Below are positions 1 to 9,330 of a stretch of DNA of 64,000 nt, one piece after another. Every line of letters begins with the position of its first letter. Positions within the stretch are counted from its first letter, which is position 1. The stretch is from positions 1,674,001 through 1,738,000 of the forward strand of contig NZ_CP017886.1 of the NCBI RefSeq assembly GCF_001874645.1. The letters are read 5' to 3'. The notes under the pieces were generated by a model. The model had not been told where the DNA came from. It did no database searches and saw only the letters and a list, made by a program, of their open reading frames with translations. Both the position numbers and the translations under genes were made by a program. Source of the stretch: Pseudomonas frederiksbergensis (lineage in GTDB: Bacteria > Pseudomonadota > Gammaproteobacteria > Pseudomonadales > Pseudomonadaceae).

Positions 1-575
1 AGGTCTTCGTCAGGGAAAACCGTGTTACCCACCACGTTGATGTGCTGGATAGCCGCGACAGTGCCTTCGTTGATATTGACCTTCAAGCCAACGCGGTTGC
101 GCGGCTGAGGAACAACTTCAGTGTCGACGGTGGCCGAGTAGCGACCTTGAGCGACGTACTGACGCTGCAGTTCGTTACGCACGCCTTCAAGCGTCGCACG
201 CTGGAAGATCTCGCCTTCGGCCAGACCGGATTGTTTAAGGCCTTTCATCAGGTCTTCAGTGGAGATCGCCTTGTTGCCTTCGATCTCGATACTGGCGACC
301 GACGGGCGTTCGACTACCGTAATGACCAGGACATTGCCATCGCGGCCCAGCTGGATATCTTGAAAGAACCCGGTTTTGAACAGCGCACGAGTGGAATCCA
401 CCAGGCGACGATCATCCGCCTGTTCACCGACGTTCAACGGCAAGGCACCAAAGACGCTACCCGCGGATACCCGCTGGAGGCCATTGATACGAATATCAGA
501 GATAGTGAAGGACTCGGCGTGAACTTCGGCGATCATCAATACGGTGAGAACCGCAGTTAGCAGCAGACGTTTCAT
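1..575 (-). CDS. bamA: Outer-membrane assembly factor BamA, N-terminal part (cut by window edge)
   Basis: BamA is the outer-membrane beta-barrel that, with its periplasmic POTRA domains, inserts other beta-barrel proteins. The 191 visible residues start with a signal peptide (basic MKRLLL, hydrophobic core, cleavage after AEVHA near residue 20) and continue into POTRA 1 (roughly 22-90) and POTRA 2 (roughly 91-170) with the family's SFTISDIRINGLQRV opening and FKTGFFQDI. The rest lies to the left of the window. It is the last gene seen in a minus-strand run beginning at rpsB and follows rseP, the usual pseudomonad order. A hairpin between rseP and bamA could lower read-through. Identity is firm; only completeness is lacking. 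Confidence 0.95.
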   Translation of the reverse strand, partial: MKRLLLTAVLTVLMIAEVHAESFTISDIRINGLQRVSAGSVFGALPLNVGEQADDRRLVDSTRALFKTGFFQDIQLGRDGNVLVITVVERPSVASIEIEGNKAISTEDLMKGLKQSGLAEGEIFQRATLEGVRNELQRQYVAQGRYSATVDTEVVPQPRNRVGLKVNINEGTVAAIQHINVVGNTVFPDED

Positions 576-610
576 GAAGTCCTTTCTTATTCCAACTGGC
601 AATAAACAAA

Positions 611-630
611 CTGCCGCAAAATGCGGCAGA
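611..630 (-). terminator. Hairpin after rseP, possible weak terminator
   Basis: An inverted repeat CTGCCGCA/TGCGGCAG lies just after the rseP stop and, on the minus strand, is followed by the T-rich TTTGTTTATT. It sits between rseP and bamA, so it may attenuate read-through rather than end the operon. Confidence 0.5.
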
Positions 631-649
631 TTCGCAATTCAGCGAAGCG

Positions 650-2002
650 TTACAGTCGACCCAGATCGTTGACCAGAGCAAGCAACATCACCCCGACCAC
701 CAAACTGATACCGATCTGTATCCCCCAACCCTGCACCCGATCCGACAAGGGACGACCACGCGCCCACTCGATCAGATAAAACAACAAATGCCCCCCATCC
801 AGTACAGGAATGGGCAACAAATTCAGAACGCCCAGGCTAATACTCAGATAAGCCAGGAAATTCAGGAAATCAGCGACACCCGACTGGGCAGAAGCGCCCG
901 CCACTTTAGCAATGGTTATCGGTCCACTCAAGTTTTTTACCGAGAGCTCGCCGAACAACATTTTCTTTAGTGAATCAAGGGTCAACACACTCATGGTCCA
1001 AGTGCGTCGAGCACCTTCGCCAATGGCTGCCACAGGACCGAAGCTGACCTCGCGAATCATGGATGGCGGCCAATCGACAGCCTTCACCCCGGCCCCCAGA
1101 TAACCACTGGCCACTTTCGCCTTGTCGCGGGTTGCCAAGGTAACCGGGACGTCGATTTGAGCACCGTCACGCTCGATATGCAGCACAATTTTGGTATCAG
1201 GACGCACACGGACCCAATCAACCACCTGCTGCCAATCGGTCAGCGCCTGGCCATCGAGCGCCAGCAGACGGTCACCCGCCTTCAGGCCTGCAGCCTGCGC
1301 CGGGCCTTTAGGATCCAGCTCAGCCAACACGGGCGGCAATGCCGGACGCCAAGGACGAATACCCAGCGAACGAATCGGATCCGGCTCATCGGCCCCCTTG
1401 AGCCAATGGTCCAGGACCAGCTCACGCGGAGAATCGGCGGTAGAGCCCTGTTCGCGCACCAGCAATTGCAACGAACCGCTTTCACCAAGACGCCGGACCA
1501 GTTGCAGATTCACTGCCGCCCAACCCGAAGTCGGCTCGCCATCGATGGCGACGATTTCCTGCCCCGGATTCAAACCGGCCTTGGCGGCCATGCTGCCGAC
1601 TTCAACCGCACCGATGACGGGGCGCACCTGCTCGGTGCCAAGCATCGCCAGCACCCAGAAAAACACCAACGCCAACAAAAAGTTGGCGATAGGCCCGGCA
1701 GCAACGATGGCGATGCGCTGACGAACGGATTTGCGATTAAAGGCCTGATCAAGCTGATCGGCCGGCACTTCGCCTTCACGCTCATCGAGCATCTTCACGT
1801 AACCACCCAAAGGGATGGCGGCGATCACGAACTCGGTGCCGCGCCGGTCATGCCAGCGCAGCAACGGTAAGCCGAAGCCCACGGAGAAACGCAGAACCTT
1901 GACGCCACAGCGACGCGCGACCCAGAAATGGCCAAATTCATGGAAGGTGACCAGCACGCCCAAAGCCACCAGGGTGCCGACAATCATATAGAGTGCGCTC
2001 AT
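650..2002 (-). CDS. rseP: Site-2 zinc protease RseP
   Basis: Inner-membrane metalloprotease that cleaves the anti-sigma factor of the envelope-stress sigma (MucA/RseA type) within the membrane, releasing AlgU/RpoE-type sigma. The 450 residues are normal length. The zinc motif HEFGH is at residues 21-25 in the first membrane segment, two PDZ domains fill roughly residues 115-310, and the second metal motif LDGGH is at 401-405 in the C-terminal membrane segments. It lies between dxr and bamA, coupling outer-membrane assembly genes to their stress response, as in other pseudomonads. Confidence 0.97.
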   Translation of the reverse strand: MSALYMIVGTLVALGVLVTFHEFGHFWVARRCGVKVLRFSVGFGLPLLRWHDRRGTEFVIAAIPLGGYVKMLDEREGEVPADQLDQAFNRKSVRQRIAIVAAGPIANFLLALVFFWVLAMLGTEQVRPVIGAVEVGSMAAKAGLNPGQEIVAIDGEPTSGWAAVNLQLVRRLGESGSLQLLVREQGSTADSPRELVLDHWLKGADEPDPIRSLGIRPWRPALPPVLAELDPKGPAQAAGLKAGDRLLALDGQALTDWQQVVDWVRVRPDTKIVLHIERDGAQIDVPVTLATRDKAKVASGYLGAGVKAVDWPPSMIREVSFGPVAAIGEGARRTWTMSVLTLDSLKKMLFGELSVKNLSGPITIAKVAGASAQSGVADFLNFLAYLSISLGVLNLLPIPVLDGGHLLFYLIEWARGRPLSDRVQGWGIQIGISLVVGVMLLALVNDLGRL

Positions 2003-2056
2003 CTACTTTCTCCGCAATCCTATTCAGTGCTGCCGCAAGCCAACCAGCCGCAACAC

Positions 2057-3247
2057 CTATCGCCCGTGACGACTCAACCAACGCTCGGCCAGGACACGCG
2101 CTTTCGCGTCCGCAGTGAAAACCGCATCGAGATCATCGACCGAAACCACAGGTTCGAGGTTTAACACCTCTTCGATGATACTCGCGATCTCCAGGTAACG
2201 GACACGCCCATCGAGAAAGGCTGCAACAGCCACCTCATTCGCGGCGTTCAGCATCGCCGGAGCACTGTTCCCGGCCTCCGCCGCCTGACGCGCCAGACGC
2301 AAGCACGGGAAGCGCTCTTCGTCGGGCGCCTGGAAATCCAGACGCGCGATTGCAAACAGATCAAGTGGCGCAACCCCGGAGTCGATGCGCTCAGGCCATG
2401 CCAGCGCATTGGCGATCGGCGTCCGCATATCCGGATTGCCCAACTGCGCCAATACCGAACCATCTACATAGTCGACCAGCGAATGAATCACGCTTTGCGG
2501 ATGAATCACCACTTCGACCTGTGACGGCTTGGCATCAAACAGCCAACACGCCTCGATCAGCTCCAGGCCCTTGTTCATCATGCTGGCCGAATCGACCGAA
2601 ATCTTGCGCCCCATCGACCAGTTGGGATGGGCACACGCCTGCTCTGGCGTAACATGCGCCAACTCAGCCATGGATGTCTGCCGGAACGGACCGCCAGAGG
2701 CTGTCAGTAAAATCCGTCGAACACCTACCGCGCCGAGCCCACGGGAAAAGTCTGCGGGCATGCACTGAAAGATCGCATTGTGCTCGCTGTCGATCGGCAG
2801 CAGCACCGACCCACTCTTGTGGACAGCCTGCATGAACAGCGCGCCGGACATCACCAGCGCTTCTTTGTTGGCCAGCAGAATCTTCTTGCCTGCCTCGACC
2901 GCCGCCAGTGTCGGACGTAATCCCGCCGCACCGACAATCGCCGCCATCACCGCATCGACTTCAGCGTCGGAGGCGACCTGACACAAGCCCTCCTCCCCCA
3001 CCAGCACCCGTGTCGAAAGGCCCGCAGCCTGCAGATCGTCCTGCAGACGCCGGGCAGCCACGGGCTCTGGCACAACAGCAAAGCGCGGCACATGGCGGAC
3101 GCACAAAGCCAACAGCTCACTCAGGCGAGAGAAGCCGCTCAAGGCAAAGACTTGATAGCGCTCAGGATGACGCGCGATGACATCAAGGGTGCTCAGACCA
3201 ATAGAGCCGGTCGCCCCCAGGACAGTGATCTGTTGTGGGCGGCTCAC
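2057..3247 (-). CDS. dxr: 1-deoxy-D-xylulose 5-phosphate reductoisomerase
   Basis: Second enzyme of the MEP isoprenoid pathway: NADPH-dependent conversion of DXP to 2-C-methyl-D-erythritol 4-phosphate in the cytoplasm. The protein opens with [16 protein letters not shown], whose GATGSIG is the NADPH-binding loop, and carries the metal and substrate region IDSEHNA and the [17 protein letters not shown] segment. I choose a GTG start whose GTGA overlaps the cdsA stop codon by four bases, which gives the usual family N-terminus (M-S-R-P-Q). An in-frame ATG five codons upstream (3262) is possible but lies inside cdsA. Its product feeds UppS two genes upstream. Confidence 0.96.
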   Translation of the reverse strand: MSRPQQITVLGATGSIGLSTLDVIARHPERYQVFALSGFSRLSELLALCVRHVPRFAVVPEPVAARRLQDDLQAAGLSTRVLVGEEGLCQVASDAEVDAVMAAIVGAAGLRPTLAAVEAGKKILLANKEALVMSGALFMQAVHKSGSVLLPIDSEHNAIFQCMPADFSRGLGAVGVRRILLTASGGPFRQTSMAELAHVTPEQACAHPNWSMGRKISVDSASMMNKGLELIEACWLFDAKPSQVEVVIHPQSVIHSLVDYVDGSVLAQLGNPDMRTPIANALAWPERIDSGVAPLDLFAIARLDFQAPDEERFPCLRLARQAAEAGNSAPAMLNAANEVAVAAFLDGRVRYLEIASIIEEVLNLEPVVSVDDLDAVFTADAKARVLAERWLSRHGR

Positions 3248-4050
3248 GATGCAGCCATCCACAGCAATACCGCAAACACCGGAATCGCGGCGGTGAGACT
3301 GTCAATACGGTCCAGAATGCCACCATGACCCGGCAGCAGATTACTGCTGTCCTTGATGCCCGACTGGCGCTTGAACATGCTTTCGGTCAAATCGCCGACC
3401 ACCGAGATAAACACGATAATCGCTGCGCCGATCAACCCTTTCAGCATCTCGCCAGTCGTCCAGTCACGCATCAGACCAACGATGGCGGTGATCACCAGAC
3501 TCAGCAACAAGCCGCCGTACACGCCTTCCCAGCTCTTGCCAGGACTGACCTGCGGAGCAAGCTTGCGTTTGCCGAATGCCCGACCGGAAAAGTAAGCGCC
3601 AATGTCTGCACCCCAGACCAACACCATCACGGCCATGATCAGCCAGTTACCCAGCGGTTCCTGCTTGATCAGGATCAAACCTTGCCAGGCCGGCAACAGG
3701 ATCAGCAGGCCGATTACCAGCTTGCAGACCGCGCAGGCCCAATGCTCGCTGGTCTTGGGATAGGTCAGCACCAGGTAGGTTGCCACCGCCCACCAGAGTA
3801 CCGCCGCACCCAGCACCCAAGGCGAAAGCCCCGGCAGCACATGCATGACAAACAGCATCGACGCGACCACCGCCGCATAAGCGACGCGGATCGGTTGCGC
3901 AGTGAAACCCGCCAGACGCGCCCATTCCCAGGCACCAAGAGTCACGACCAGGCCGATAAACAGGGCAAAACCGGAACCCTCGAGCAGAAAAAATCCGCAC
4001 AGGGCGATCGGTAGCAGGATCAGCGCAGTGATGATTCGTTGTTTAAGCAT
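3244..4050 (-). CDS. cdsA: Phosphatidate cytidylyltransferase
   Basis: Makes CDP-diacylglycerol from phosphatidate and CTP, the branch point to all phospholipids, in the inner membrane. The 268-residue protein is a chain of hydrophobic helices and ends with the CDP-diglyceride synthetase signature region [21 protein letters not shown] followed by [15 protein letters not shown]. Start overlaps the uppS stop by one base (TAATG) and the end overlaps dxr by four, so translation is probably coupled. Confidence 0.97.
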   Translation of the reverse strand: MLKQRIITALILLPIALCGFFLLEGSGFALFIGLVVTLGAWEWARLAGFTAQPIRVAYAAVVASMLFVMHVLPGLSPWVLGAAVLWWAVATYLVLTYPKTSEHWACAVCKLVIGLLILLPAWQGLILIKQEPLGNWLIMAVMVLVWGADIGAYFSGRAFGKRKLAPQVSPGKSWEGVYGGLLLSLVITAIVGLMRDWTTGEMLKGLIGAAIIVFISVVGDLTESMFKRQSGIKDSSNLLPGHGGILDRIDSLTAAIPVFAVLLWMAAS

Positions 4051-4805
4051 TAAACCCGGGCTCCAGCCTCGACCTGCTCACTCGTTTTACCGAAGCGACG
4101 CTGGCGAGAAGCGAAATCGGCCAATGCATTACGCATGGCTTCGTGTTTGAAGTCCGGCCAGAACAGGTCGGAGAAATACAGCTCGGAGTACGCCAACTGC
4201 CACAGCAGGAAGTTACTGATGCGATGTTCGCCGCCGGTACGAATGCACAAATCCGGCAACGGCAGATCACCGGTAGCCAGACAGGTCTGCAGCAACTCTG
4301 GAGTGATGTCATCCGGACGCAAATGCCCGGCCTGAACTTCTCGCGCCAGACGTTGCGCAGCCTGGGCGATATCCCATTGGCCGCCATAGTTGGCCGCGAT
4401 CTGCAGGACAAAACGATTGGCGCCGACTGTCATTGCCTCTGCCTCACGCATGGCTGCTTGAAGCTCGGGATGAAAACGCGAACGATCGCCGATGATACGC
4501 AACGTGATGTTGTTGTCGTTGAGGCGCTTGGCCTCGCGACGCAACGCCTTGAAAAACAAATCCATCAAGGCGCTGACTTCATCGGCTGGACGCTGCCAGT
4601 TTTCACTGGAGAAGGCGAACAGGGTCAGTACTTCAACCCCGGCTTCAGCGCACACCTCAATGACCGCGCGTACAGCATCGACGCCAGCCTTATGCCCGGC
4701 AACACCGGGCAAGAAACGTTTTTTTGCCCAGCGATTATTGCCGTCCATGATGATCGCGACGTGACGCGGCACCGAGGACGGCACTGGCTGCTTGGTCTTT
4801 TCCAT
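4050..4805 (-). CDS. uppS: Undecaprenyl diphosphate synthase
   Basis: cis-Prenyltransferase that builds C55 undecaprenyl diphosphate, the lipid carrier for peptidoglycan and O-antigen. The 251 residues contain the signature HVAIIMDGNNRWAKKR with catalytic Asp21, and the C-terminal DLCIRTGGEHRISNFLLWQ and YSELYFSDLFWPDF motifs. It lies immediately downstream of frr, with 13 bases between, in an operon whose neighbours make its precursor pathway (dxr) and the membrane lipids (cdsA). Confidence 0.97.
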   Translation of the reverse strand: MEKTKQPVPSSVPRHVAIIMDGNNRWAKKRFLPGVAGHKAGVDAVRAVIEVCAEAGVEVLTLFAFSSENWQRPADEVSALMDLFFKALRREAKRLNDNNITLRIIGDRSRFHPELQAAMREAEAMTVGANRFVLQIAANYGGQWDIAQAAQRLAREVQAGHLRPDDITPELLQTCLATGDLPLPDLCIRTGGEHRISNFLLWQLAYSELYFSDLFWPDFKHEAMRNALADFASRQRRFGKTSEQVEAGARV

Positions 4806-4818
4806 AAAAGCGCGACCC

Positions 4819-5376
4819 TTATACGGCCATCAAATCCGCTTCTTTTTGCTTCACGGCTGCTTCGATTTCCGCGACGAACTTGTCAGTCAGCTTCTGGATA
4901 TCGTCAGCTGCGCGACGCTCTTCGTCTTCACTGATCTCTTTCTCTTTGACCAGGTCCTTGAGCTGGCTCAAAGCGTCACGGCGGATGTTGCGCACAGCCA
5001 CACGACCGTCTTCTGCCGCTTCACGCGCCTGCTTGGTGAAGCCCTTGCGGGTTTCTTCGGTCAGCGCCGGCATGGAGATCAGCAACAGCTCGCCCAGGTT
5101 GGTCGGGTTGAAGCCCAGGCCCGAGCTCTGGATTGCCTTGTCGACGGCCGCCAGCATGTTGCGCTCGAAGGCCACGACTTGCAGGGTCCGCGAATCTTTA
5201 ACGGTGACGTTGGCCACCTGGTTCAATGGAGTATCAGCGCCATAGTAAGGCACCATCACGCCACCCAGAATGCTTGGGTGAGCCTGGCCAGTACGGATTC
5301 GGCTGAACGCGTGCGCCAGCGATTCCAAGGATTTGGTCATGCGCTCTTGAGCGTCTTTCTTGATTTCGTTGATCAT
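4819..5376 (-). CDS. frr: Ribosome recycling factor
   Basis: Splits post-termination ribosomes together with EF-G. 185 residues, exactly the family length, opening [17 protein letters not shown] and carrying [10 protein letters not shown] and the C-terminal [18 protein letters not shown] helix. Its ATG overlaps the pyrH stop (ATGA), so it is translationally coupled to pyrH. The order tsf-pyrH-frr is conserved across gammaproteobacteria. Confidence 0.98.
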   Translation of the reverse strand: MINEIKKDAQERMTKSLESLAHAFSRIRTGQAHPSILGGVMVPYYGADTPLNQVANVTVKDSRTLQVVAFERNMLAAVDKAIQSSGLGFNPTNLGELLLISMPALTEETRKGFTKQAREAAEDGRVAVRNIRRDALSQLKDLVKEKEISEDEERRAADDIQKLTDKFVAEIEAAVKQKEADLMAV

Positions 5377-6116
5377 TGTTCGCCTTCCTCGATCAGGGTT
5401 CCTTCAGCGCCGCCATGTACGATGTTCAGCAGGGCGCCGGGCTTGTTCATGTTAAATACGCGCAGCGGCATCTTGTGGTCGCGGCACAGGCAAATAGCCG
5501 TCAGATCCATCACACCCAGCTTGCGATCCAGCACTTCATCGTAGGTCAGATGATCGAACTTCTCGGCATGCGGGTCTTTGAATGGGTCAGCGGTGTACAC
5601 ACCATCAACCTTGGTCGCTTTCAACACGACATCAGCATCGATCTCGATCGCACGCAGGCAGGCTGCCGAGTCCGTGGTGAAGAACGGGTTGCCGGTACCG
5701 GCAGCGAAGATGACCACTTCCTTGGCGTTCAGGTGACGCATGGCTTTGCGGCGATCGTAGTGATCGGTCACGCCTACCATGGAAATAGCCGACATCACGA
5801 TGGCCGAGATATTCGCACGTTCCAGCGCATCACGCATGGCCAGAGCGTTCATCACAGTGGCCAGCATGCCCATGTGGTCGCCAGTGACCCGATCCATGCC
5901 GGCCGCACTCAGTGCCGCGCCGCGGAACAGATTACCACCACCAATCACCAGACCGACCTGAACACCGATACCGACCAGTTGGCCGACTTCCAGCGCCATG
6001 CGATCCAGAACCTTGGGGTCGATCCCGAACTCTTCGGAGCCCATCAGGGCCTCGCCGCTAAGCTTGAGTAGAATGCGTTTATAGCGAGCCTGATAACCAC
6101 TGCCCTGCTGAGCCAT
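5373..6116 (-). CDS. pyrH: Uridylate kinase
   Basis: Phosphorylates UMP to UDP, feeding all pyrimidine nucleotides. The 247-residue amino-acid-kinase fold shows [12 protein letters not shown] at the N-terminus, the glycine loop [25 protein letters not shown], and the nucleotide-binding [12 protein letters not shown]. It is separated from tsf by about 210 bases containing a tsf terminator, so it probably has its own promoter there, and it is coupled to frr by a four-base overlap. Confidence 0.98.
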   Translation of the reverse strand: MAQQGSGYQARYKRILLKLSGEALMGSEEFGIDPKVLDRMALEVGQLVGIGVQVGLVIGGGNLFRGAALSAAGMDRVTGDHMGMLATVMNALAMRDALERANISAIVMSAISMVGVTDHYDRRKAMRHLNAKEVVIFAAGTGNPFFTTDSAACLRAIEIDADVVLKATKVDGVYTADPFKDPHAEKFDHLTYDEVLDRKLGVMDLTAICLCRDHKMPLRVFNMNKPGALLNIVHGGAEGTLIEEGEQ

Positions 6117-6270
6117 TGCGAATCTCTCCTGCGGCGTATTTTAAAAAATTCTTTGCGGGCTGTTTGCAGCCTGCGTTCACTCTAACGTGACGCTATCACA
6201 GCGCCATCGGAACACGGCTTTGTAAGCCAGTTCCGACAGAAAACCAAATAAATTGGCTCCCCATCTGAAA

Positions 6271-6300
6271 AGAGGCTGCGCGCGTAAGCGGGCAGCCTCT
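6271..6300 (-). terminator. Rho-independent terminator after tsf
   Basis: On the minus strand the stem AGAGGCTGC/GCAGCCTCT with a GC-rich loop is followed by TTTTC, about 25 bases past the tsf stop codon. It fits an intrinsic terminator ending the rpsB-tsf transcript. Confidence 0.8.
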
Positions 6301-6326
6301 TCAGGGCGACAGTTTAAAAAACCGTC

Positions 6327-7190
6327 TTACTGCTTGGCAGCAGCCAGTTGAGCAGCAACTTCTTCAGCGAAGTTGTCGACTGGCTTCTCGATGCCGTCGC
6401 CTACTTTGAAGTAGGTGAAGGAAACGATTTCAGCACCGGCTTTCTTAGCCAGTTCGCCAACCTTGATTTCAGGGTTCTTAACGAACGCCTGCTCAACCAG
6501 GCTTGCTTCAGCCAGGAACTTGCTGATACGGCCTTTGACCATGTTTTCAACAATGTTTTCTGGCTTGCCGGCGATCTTGTCAGCGTTGAGGGTCAGGAAC
6601 ACGCCTTTCTCGCGCTCGACCGCTTCAGCGGAAACTTCCGATGGCAGCAGGAATTCAGGGTTGGTCGCCGCTACGTGCATAGCGATGTCTTTGGCCAACT
6701 CAACGTTGCCGCCCTTCAGAACAACAGCTACACCGATTTTGTTGCCGTGCAGGTAACCACCGACAACATCACCTTCAACGCGAGCCAGGCGACGGATGTT
6801 GACGTTTTCGCCAACCTTGCCGACCAATACCAGGCGAGCGGCTTCTTGAGCTTCGATCAGAGGCTCAACGGTAGTCAGTTTGTCAGCGAACGCTTTTTCA
6901 ACGCTAGCAGCAACAAATGCCTTGAAGTCGTCCTGCAGAGCCAGGAAGTCAGTCTGCGAGTTCACTTCCAGCAGGACTGCGGATTTACCGTCTTCCTTCA
7001 GAGCGATAGCGCCTTCAGCAGCGACGTTACCTGCTTTCTTGGCAGCCTTGATGGCGCCGGAAGCACGCATGTCATCAATGGCTTTTTCGATGTCGCCGCC
7101 AGCCTTGGTCAAGGCCTTTTTGCAATCCATCATGCCTTCGCCGGTACGCTCGCGCAGTTCTTTGACCAACGCTGCAGTAATCTCTGCCAT
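6327..7190 (-). CDS. tsf: Elongation factor Ts
   Basis: Guanine-nucleotide exchange factor for EF-Tu. I start at the ATG giving MAEITAALVKELRERTG (287 residues), the universal N-terminus, rather than an upstream in-frame start that adds 11 unconserved residues. The TDF motif that contacts EF-Tu is present in NSQTDFLALQ near residue 80, followed by the coiled-coil and C-terminal module. It follows rpsB on the same strand with a hairpin between them, giving the usual reduced tsf expression relative to rpsB. Confidence 0.97.
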   Translation of the reverse strand: MAEITAALVKELRERTGEGMMDCKKALTKAGGDIEKAIDDMRASGAIKAAKKAGNVAAEGAIALKEDGKSAVLLEVNSQTDFLALQDDFKAFVAASVEKAFADKLTTVEPLIEAQEAARLVLVGKVGENVNIRRLARVEGDVVGGYLHGNKIGVAVVLKGGNVELAKDIAMHVAATNPEFLLPSEVSAEAVEREKGVFLTLNADKIAGKPENIVENMVKGRISKFLAEASLVEQAFVKNPEIKVGELAKKAGAEIVSFTYFKVGDGIEKPVDNFAEEVAAQLAAAKQ

Positions 7191-7340
7191 TTCAAAATTC
7201 CTCTTGGATAGGTTATCAACCATTCCACCCGACCGAACGGGCGTTCAATTCTTCCCGAACCACCCTTGTTAGCTGCTGCACATTACAGATGCAGTAGCGA
7301 CACCTCTAAAAACAGGCGCCAACAAATGGTTTTCGAGGTG

Positions 7341-7369
7341 GCAAAAAGGGGGCCAAGCCCCCTTTTTGC
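7341..7369 (-). terminator. Strong hairpin between rpsB and tsf
   Basis: A perfect 12-bp inverted repeat GCAAAAAGGGGG/CCCCCTTTTTGC with a five-base loop follows the rpsB stop by about 25 bases. It has the G/C stem plus T-run form of an intrinsic terminator and could act as a partial terminator setting the rpsB:tsf ratio. Confidence 0.8.
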
Positions 7370-7395
7370 TTACTGAGTCAACGCCAAGGCGTCAA

Positions 7396-8133
7396 TTACT
7401 CAGCTGCTGCTACCGGAGCTTCTTCAACGAACTGCTCGGTGCCGCCAGCAACGTGGTTGCGACCGCGGATTACAGCGTCAGCCATCGAACCCATGTACAG
7501 CTGGATAGCGCGGATTGCGTCATCGTTGCCTGGGATGATGTAGTCAACGCCTTCCGGGCTGCTGTTGGTATCGACTACGCCGATAACCGGGATGCCCAGC
7601 TTGTTGGCTTCGGTGATCGCGATGCGCTCGTGATCAACGTCGATAACGAACAGTGCGTCAGGCAGACCGCCCATGTCCTTGATACCACCCAGGGAACGAT
7701 CCAGCTTTTCCAGGTCGCGAGTGCGCATCAGCGCCTCTTTCTTGGTCAGCTTGGCGAAAGTACCGTCTTCGGCTTGCACTTCAAGGTCACGCAGACGCTT
7801 GATGGAAGCACGGATGGTTTTGAAGTTGGTCAGCATGCCGCCCAACCAGCGGTGATCGACGTACGGCGAACCGCAACGTGCTGCTTCTTCAGCAACGATC
7901 TTGCCAGCGGAACGCTTGGTGCCGACGAACAGGATCTTGTTTTTGCCCTGGGCCAGACGTTCTACGAAAGTCAGAGCTTCGTTGAACATTGGCAGGGTTT
8001 TTTCAAGGTTGATGATGTGGATCTTGTTACGCGCGCCGAAAATGTACTTACCCATTTTCGGGTTCCAGTAACGGGTCTGGTGACCGAAGTGCACACCGGC
8101 CTTCAGCATATCGCGCATGTTGACTTGGGACAT
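7396..8133 (-). CDS. rpsB: 30S ribosomal protein S2
   Basis: Structural protein of the small subunit. 245 residues beginning [27 protein letters not shown] and containing the [14 protein letters not shown] and [15 protein letters not shown] blocks diagnostic of S2. First gene of the minus-strand translation operon. It is divergent from map; the 371-bp intergenic region holds its leader and promoter. Confidence 0.99.
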   Translation of the reverse strand: MSQVNMRDMLKAGVHFGHQTRYWNPKMGKYIFGARNKIHIINLEKTLPMFNEALTFVERLAQGKNKILFVGTKRSAGKIVAEEAARCGSPYVDHRWLGGMLTNFKTIRASIKRLRDLEVQAEDGTFAKLTKKEALMRTRDLEKLDRSLGGIKDMGGLPDALFVIDVDHERIAITEANKLGIPVIGVVDTNSSPEGVDYIIPGNDDAIRAIQLYMGSMADAVIRGRNHVAGGTEQFVEEAPVAAAE

Positions 8134-8504
8134 GATAGTTCCTTAATAAGTCGGGTTTGGCCTCCACGTATCCCAATGACCAACCAGCAGCATCAGCTGA
8201 AGGCACCCAGGTCATCGTGTCGACACGTGTGTGGATTTAAGCTTTTCGGGGTATACCCGGAAAGCGGCGCATTTTATACCACAAGGAGGGCGAAAACGAA
8301 ACCCGGATTCTTAAAACCCGATAAGTGCTTTTGTTCCGGCCCTTGGAATCCCCCCAGAATGCGCCATTCTATAAACAGAAGCGATGCACAGAGGCGCAGA
8401 TTTGCCGTGATCGTCTGTTAGAATCGCGTTTTTCAGGGCTGCGAGCAGCATCACGCAGAGCCCATTCCGTATAGAAAGCGCCACTGAGCGTAGAGAGAGC
8501 CTGT
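8134..8504. promoter_or_regulatory. Divergent rpsB/map intergenic region with likely promoters
   Basis: This 371-bp gap contains no gene. On the minus strand a TATAAA-like -10 box lies around 8275-8280, roughly 140 bases before the rpsB start, leaving a long untranslated leader of the kind in which S2 autoregulates its mRNA in other gammaproteobacteria. That comparison is inference. The matching -35 is poor. I see no convincing map promoter beyond AT-rich sequence near 8405-8435. Confidence 0.4.
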
Positions 8505-9287
8505 ATGACCGTCACCCTCAAAACCCCAGAGGACATCGCAAAAATGCGTATCGCCGGCAAACTTGCCGCCGATGTGCTGGAAATGATTGCCGAATACGTC
8601 AAGCCGGGCGTCACGACCGAAGAGCTGGACCGCATCTGCCACGACTACATCGTCAACGAGCAGAAAGCCATCCCTGCCCCGCTCAACTACAAAGGCTTTC
8701 CGAAGTCGATCTGCACCTCGATCAACCACGTGGTCTGCCACGGCATCCCGAACGAGAAGCCGCTTAAAGATGGCGACACACTGAACATCGACGTCACTGT
8801 GATCAAAGATGGCTATCACGGCGATACCAGCCGCATGTTCCACGTCGGCAGCGTGCCGGTCTGGGCCGAACGCCTGTCACAAGTCACCCAGGAATGCATG
8901 TACAAGGCCATCGAGCTGGTCAAGCCTGGCTGCCGCCTCGGCGATATCGGCGAAGTCATCCAGAAGCACGCTGAAAAGAATGGCTTCTCGGTGGTTCGCG
9001 AGTTCTGCGGTCACGGGATCGGCAAAGTGTTCCACGAAGAACCGCAAATCCTGCATTACGGCCGCGCCGGTACCGGCATGGAACTGAAAGCCGGCATGAC
9101 CTTCACCATCGAGCCGATGATCAATCAGGGCCGTGCCGACACCAAGGTACTCGGCGACGGCTGGACCGCAATCACCAAGGATCGCAAGCTGTCGGCCCAG
9201 TGGGAGCACACCCTGCTGGTGACCGAAACCGGCTACGAGATATTCACCCTGCGCAGCGATGACACCATCCCTCGCGTTTCGGCCTGA
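8505..9287 (+). CDS. map: Methionine aminopeptidase, type I
   Basis: Removes the initiator methionine from nascent proteins. 260 residues with the five metal ligands in their usual blocks: Asp in LNIDVTVIKDGYHGD, Asp in GDTSRMF, His in FCGHGIGKVFHEEP, Glu in FTIEPMI and Glu in SAQWEHTLLVTE. It is divergently transcribed from rpsB and followed by glnD after 43 bases on the same strand. Confidence 0.98.
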   Translation: MTVTLKTPEDIAKMRIAGKLAADVLEMIAEYVKPGVTTEELDRICHDYIVNEQKAIPAPLNYKGFPKSICTSINHVVCHGIPNEKPLKDGDTLNIDVTVIKDGYHGDTSRMFHVGSVPVWAERLSQVTQECMYKAIELVKPGCRLGDIGEVIQKHAEKNGFSVVREFCGHGIGKVFHEEPQILHYGRAGTGMELKAGMTFTIEPMINQGRADTKVLGDGWTAITKDRKLSAQWEHTLLVTETGYEIFTLRSDDTIPRVSA

Positions 9288-9330
9288 TCTGACACGCTCT
9301 GCACCCAGCCTATAGAAGGAAAGCCAATCG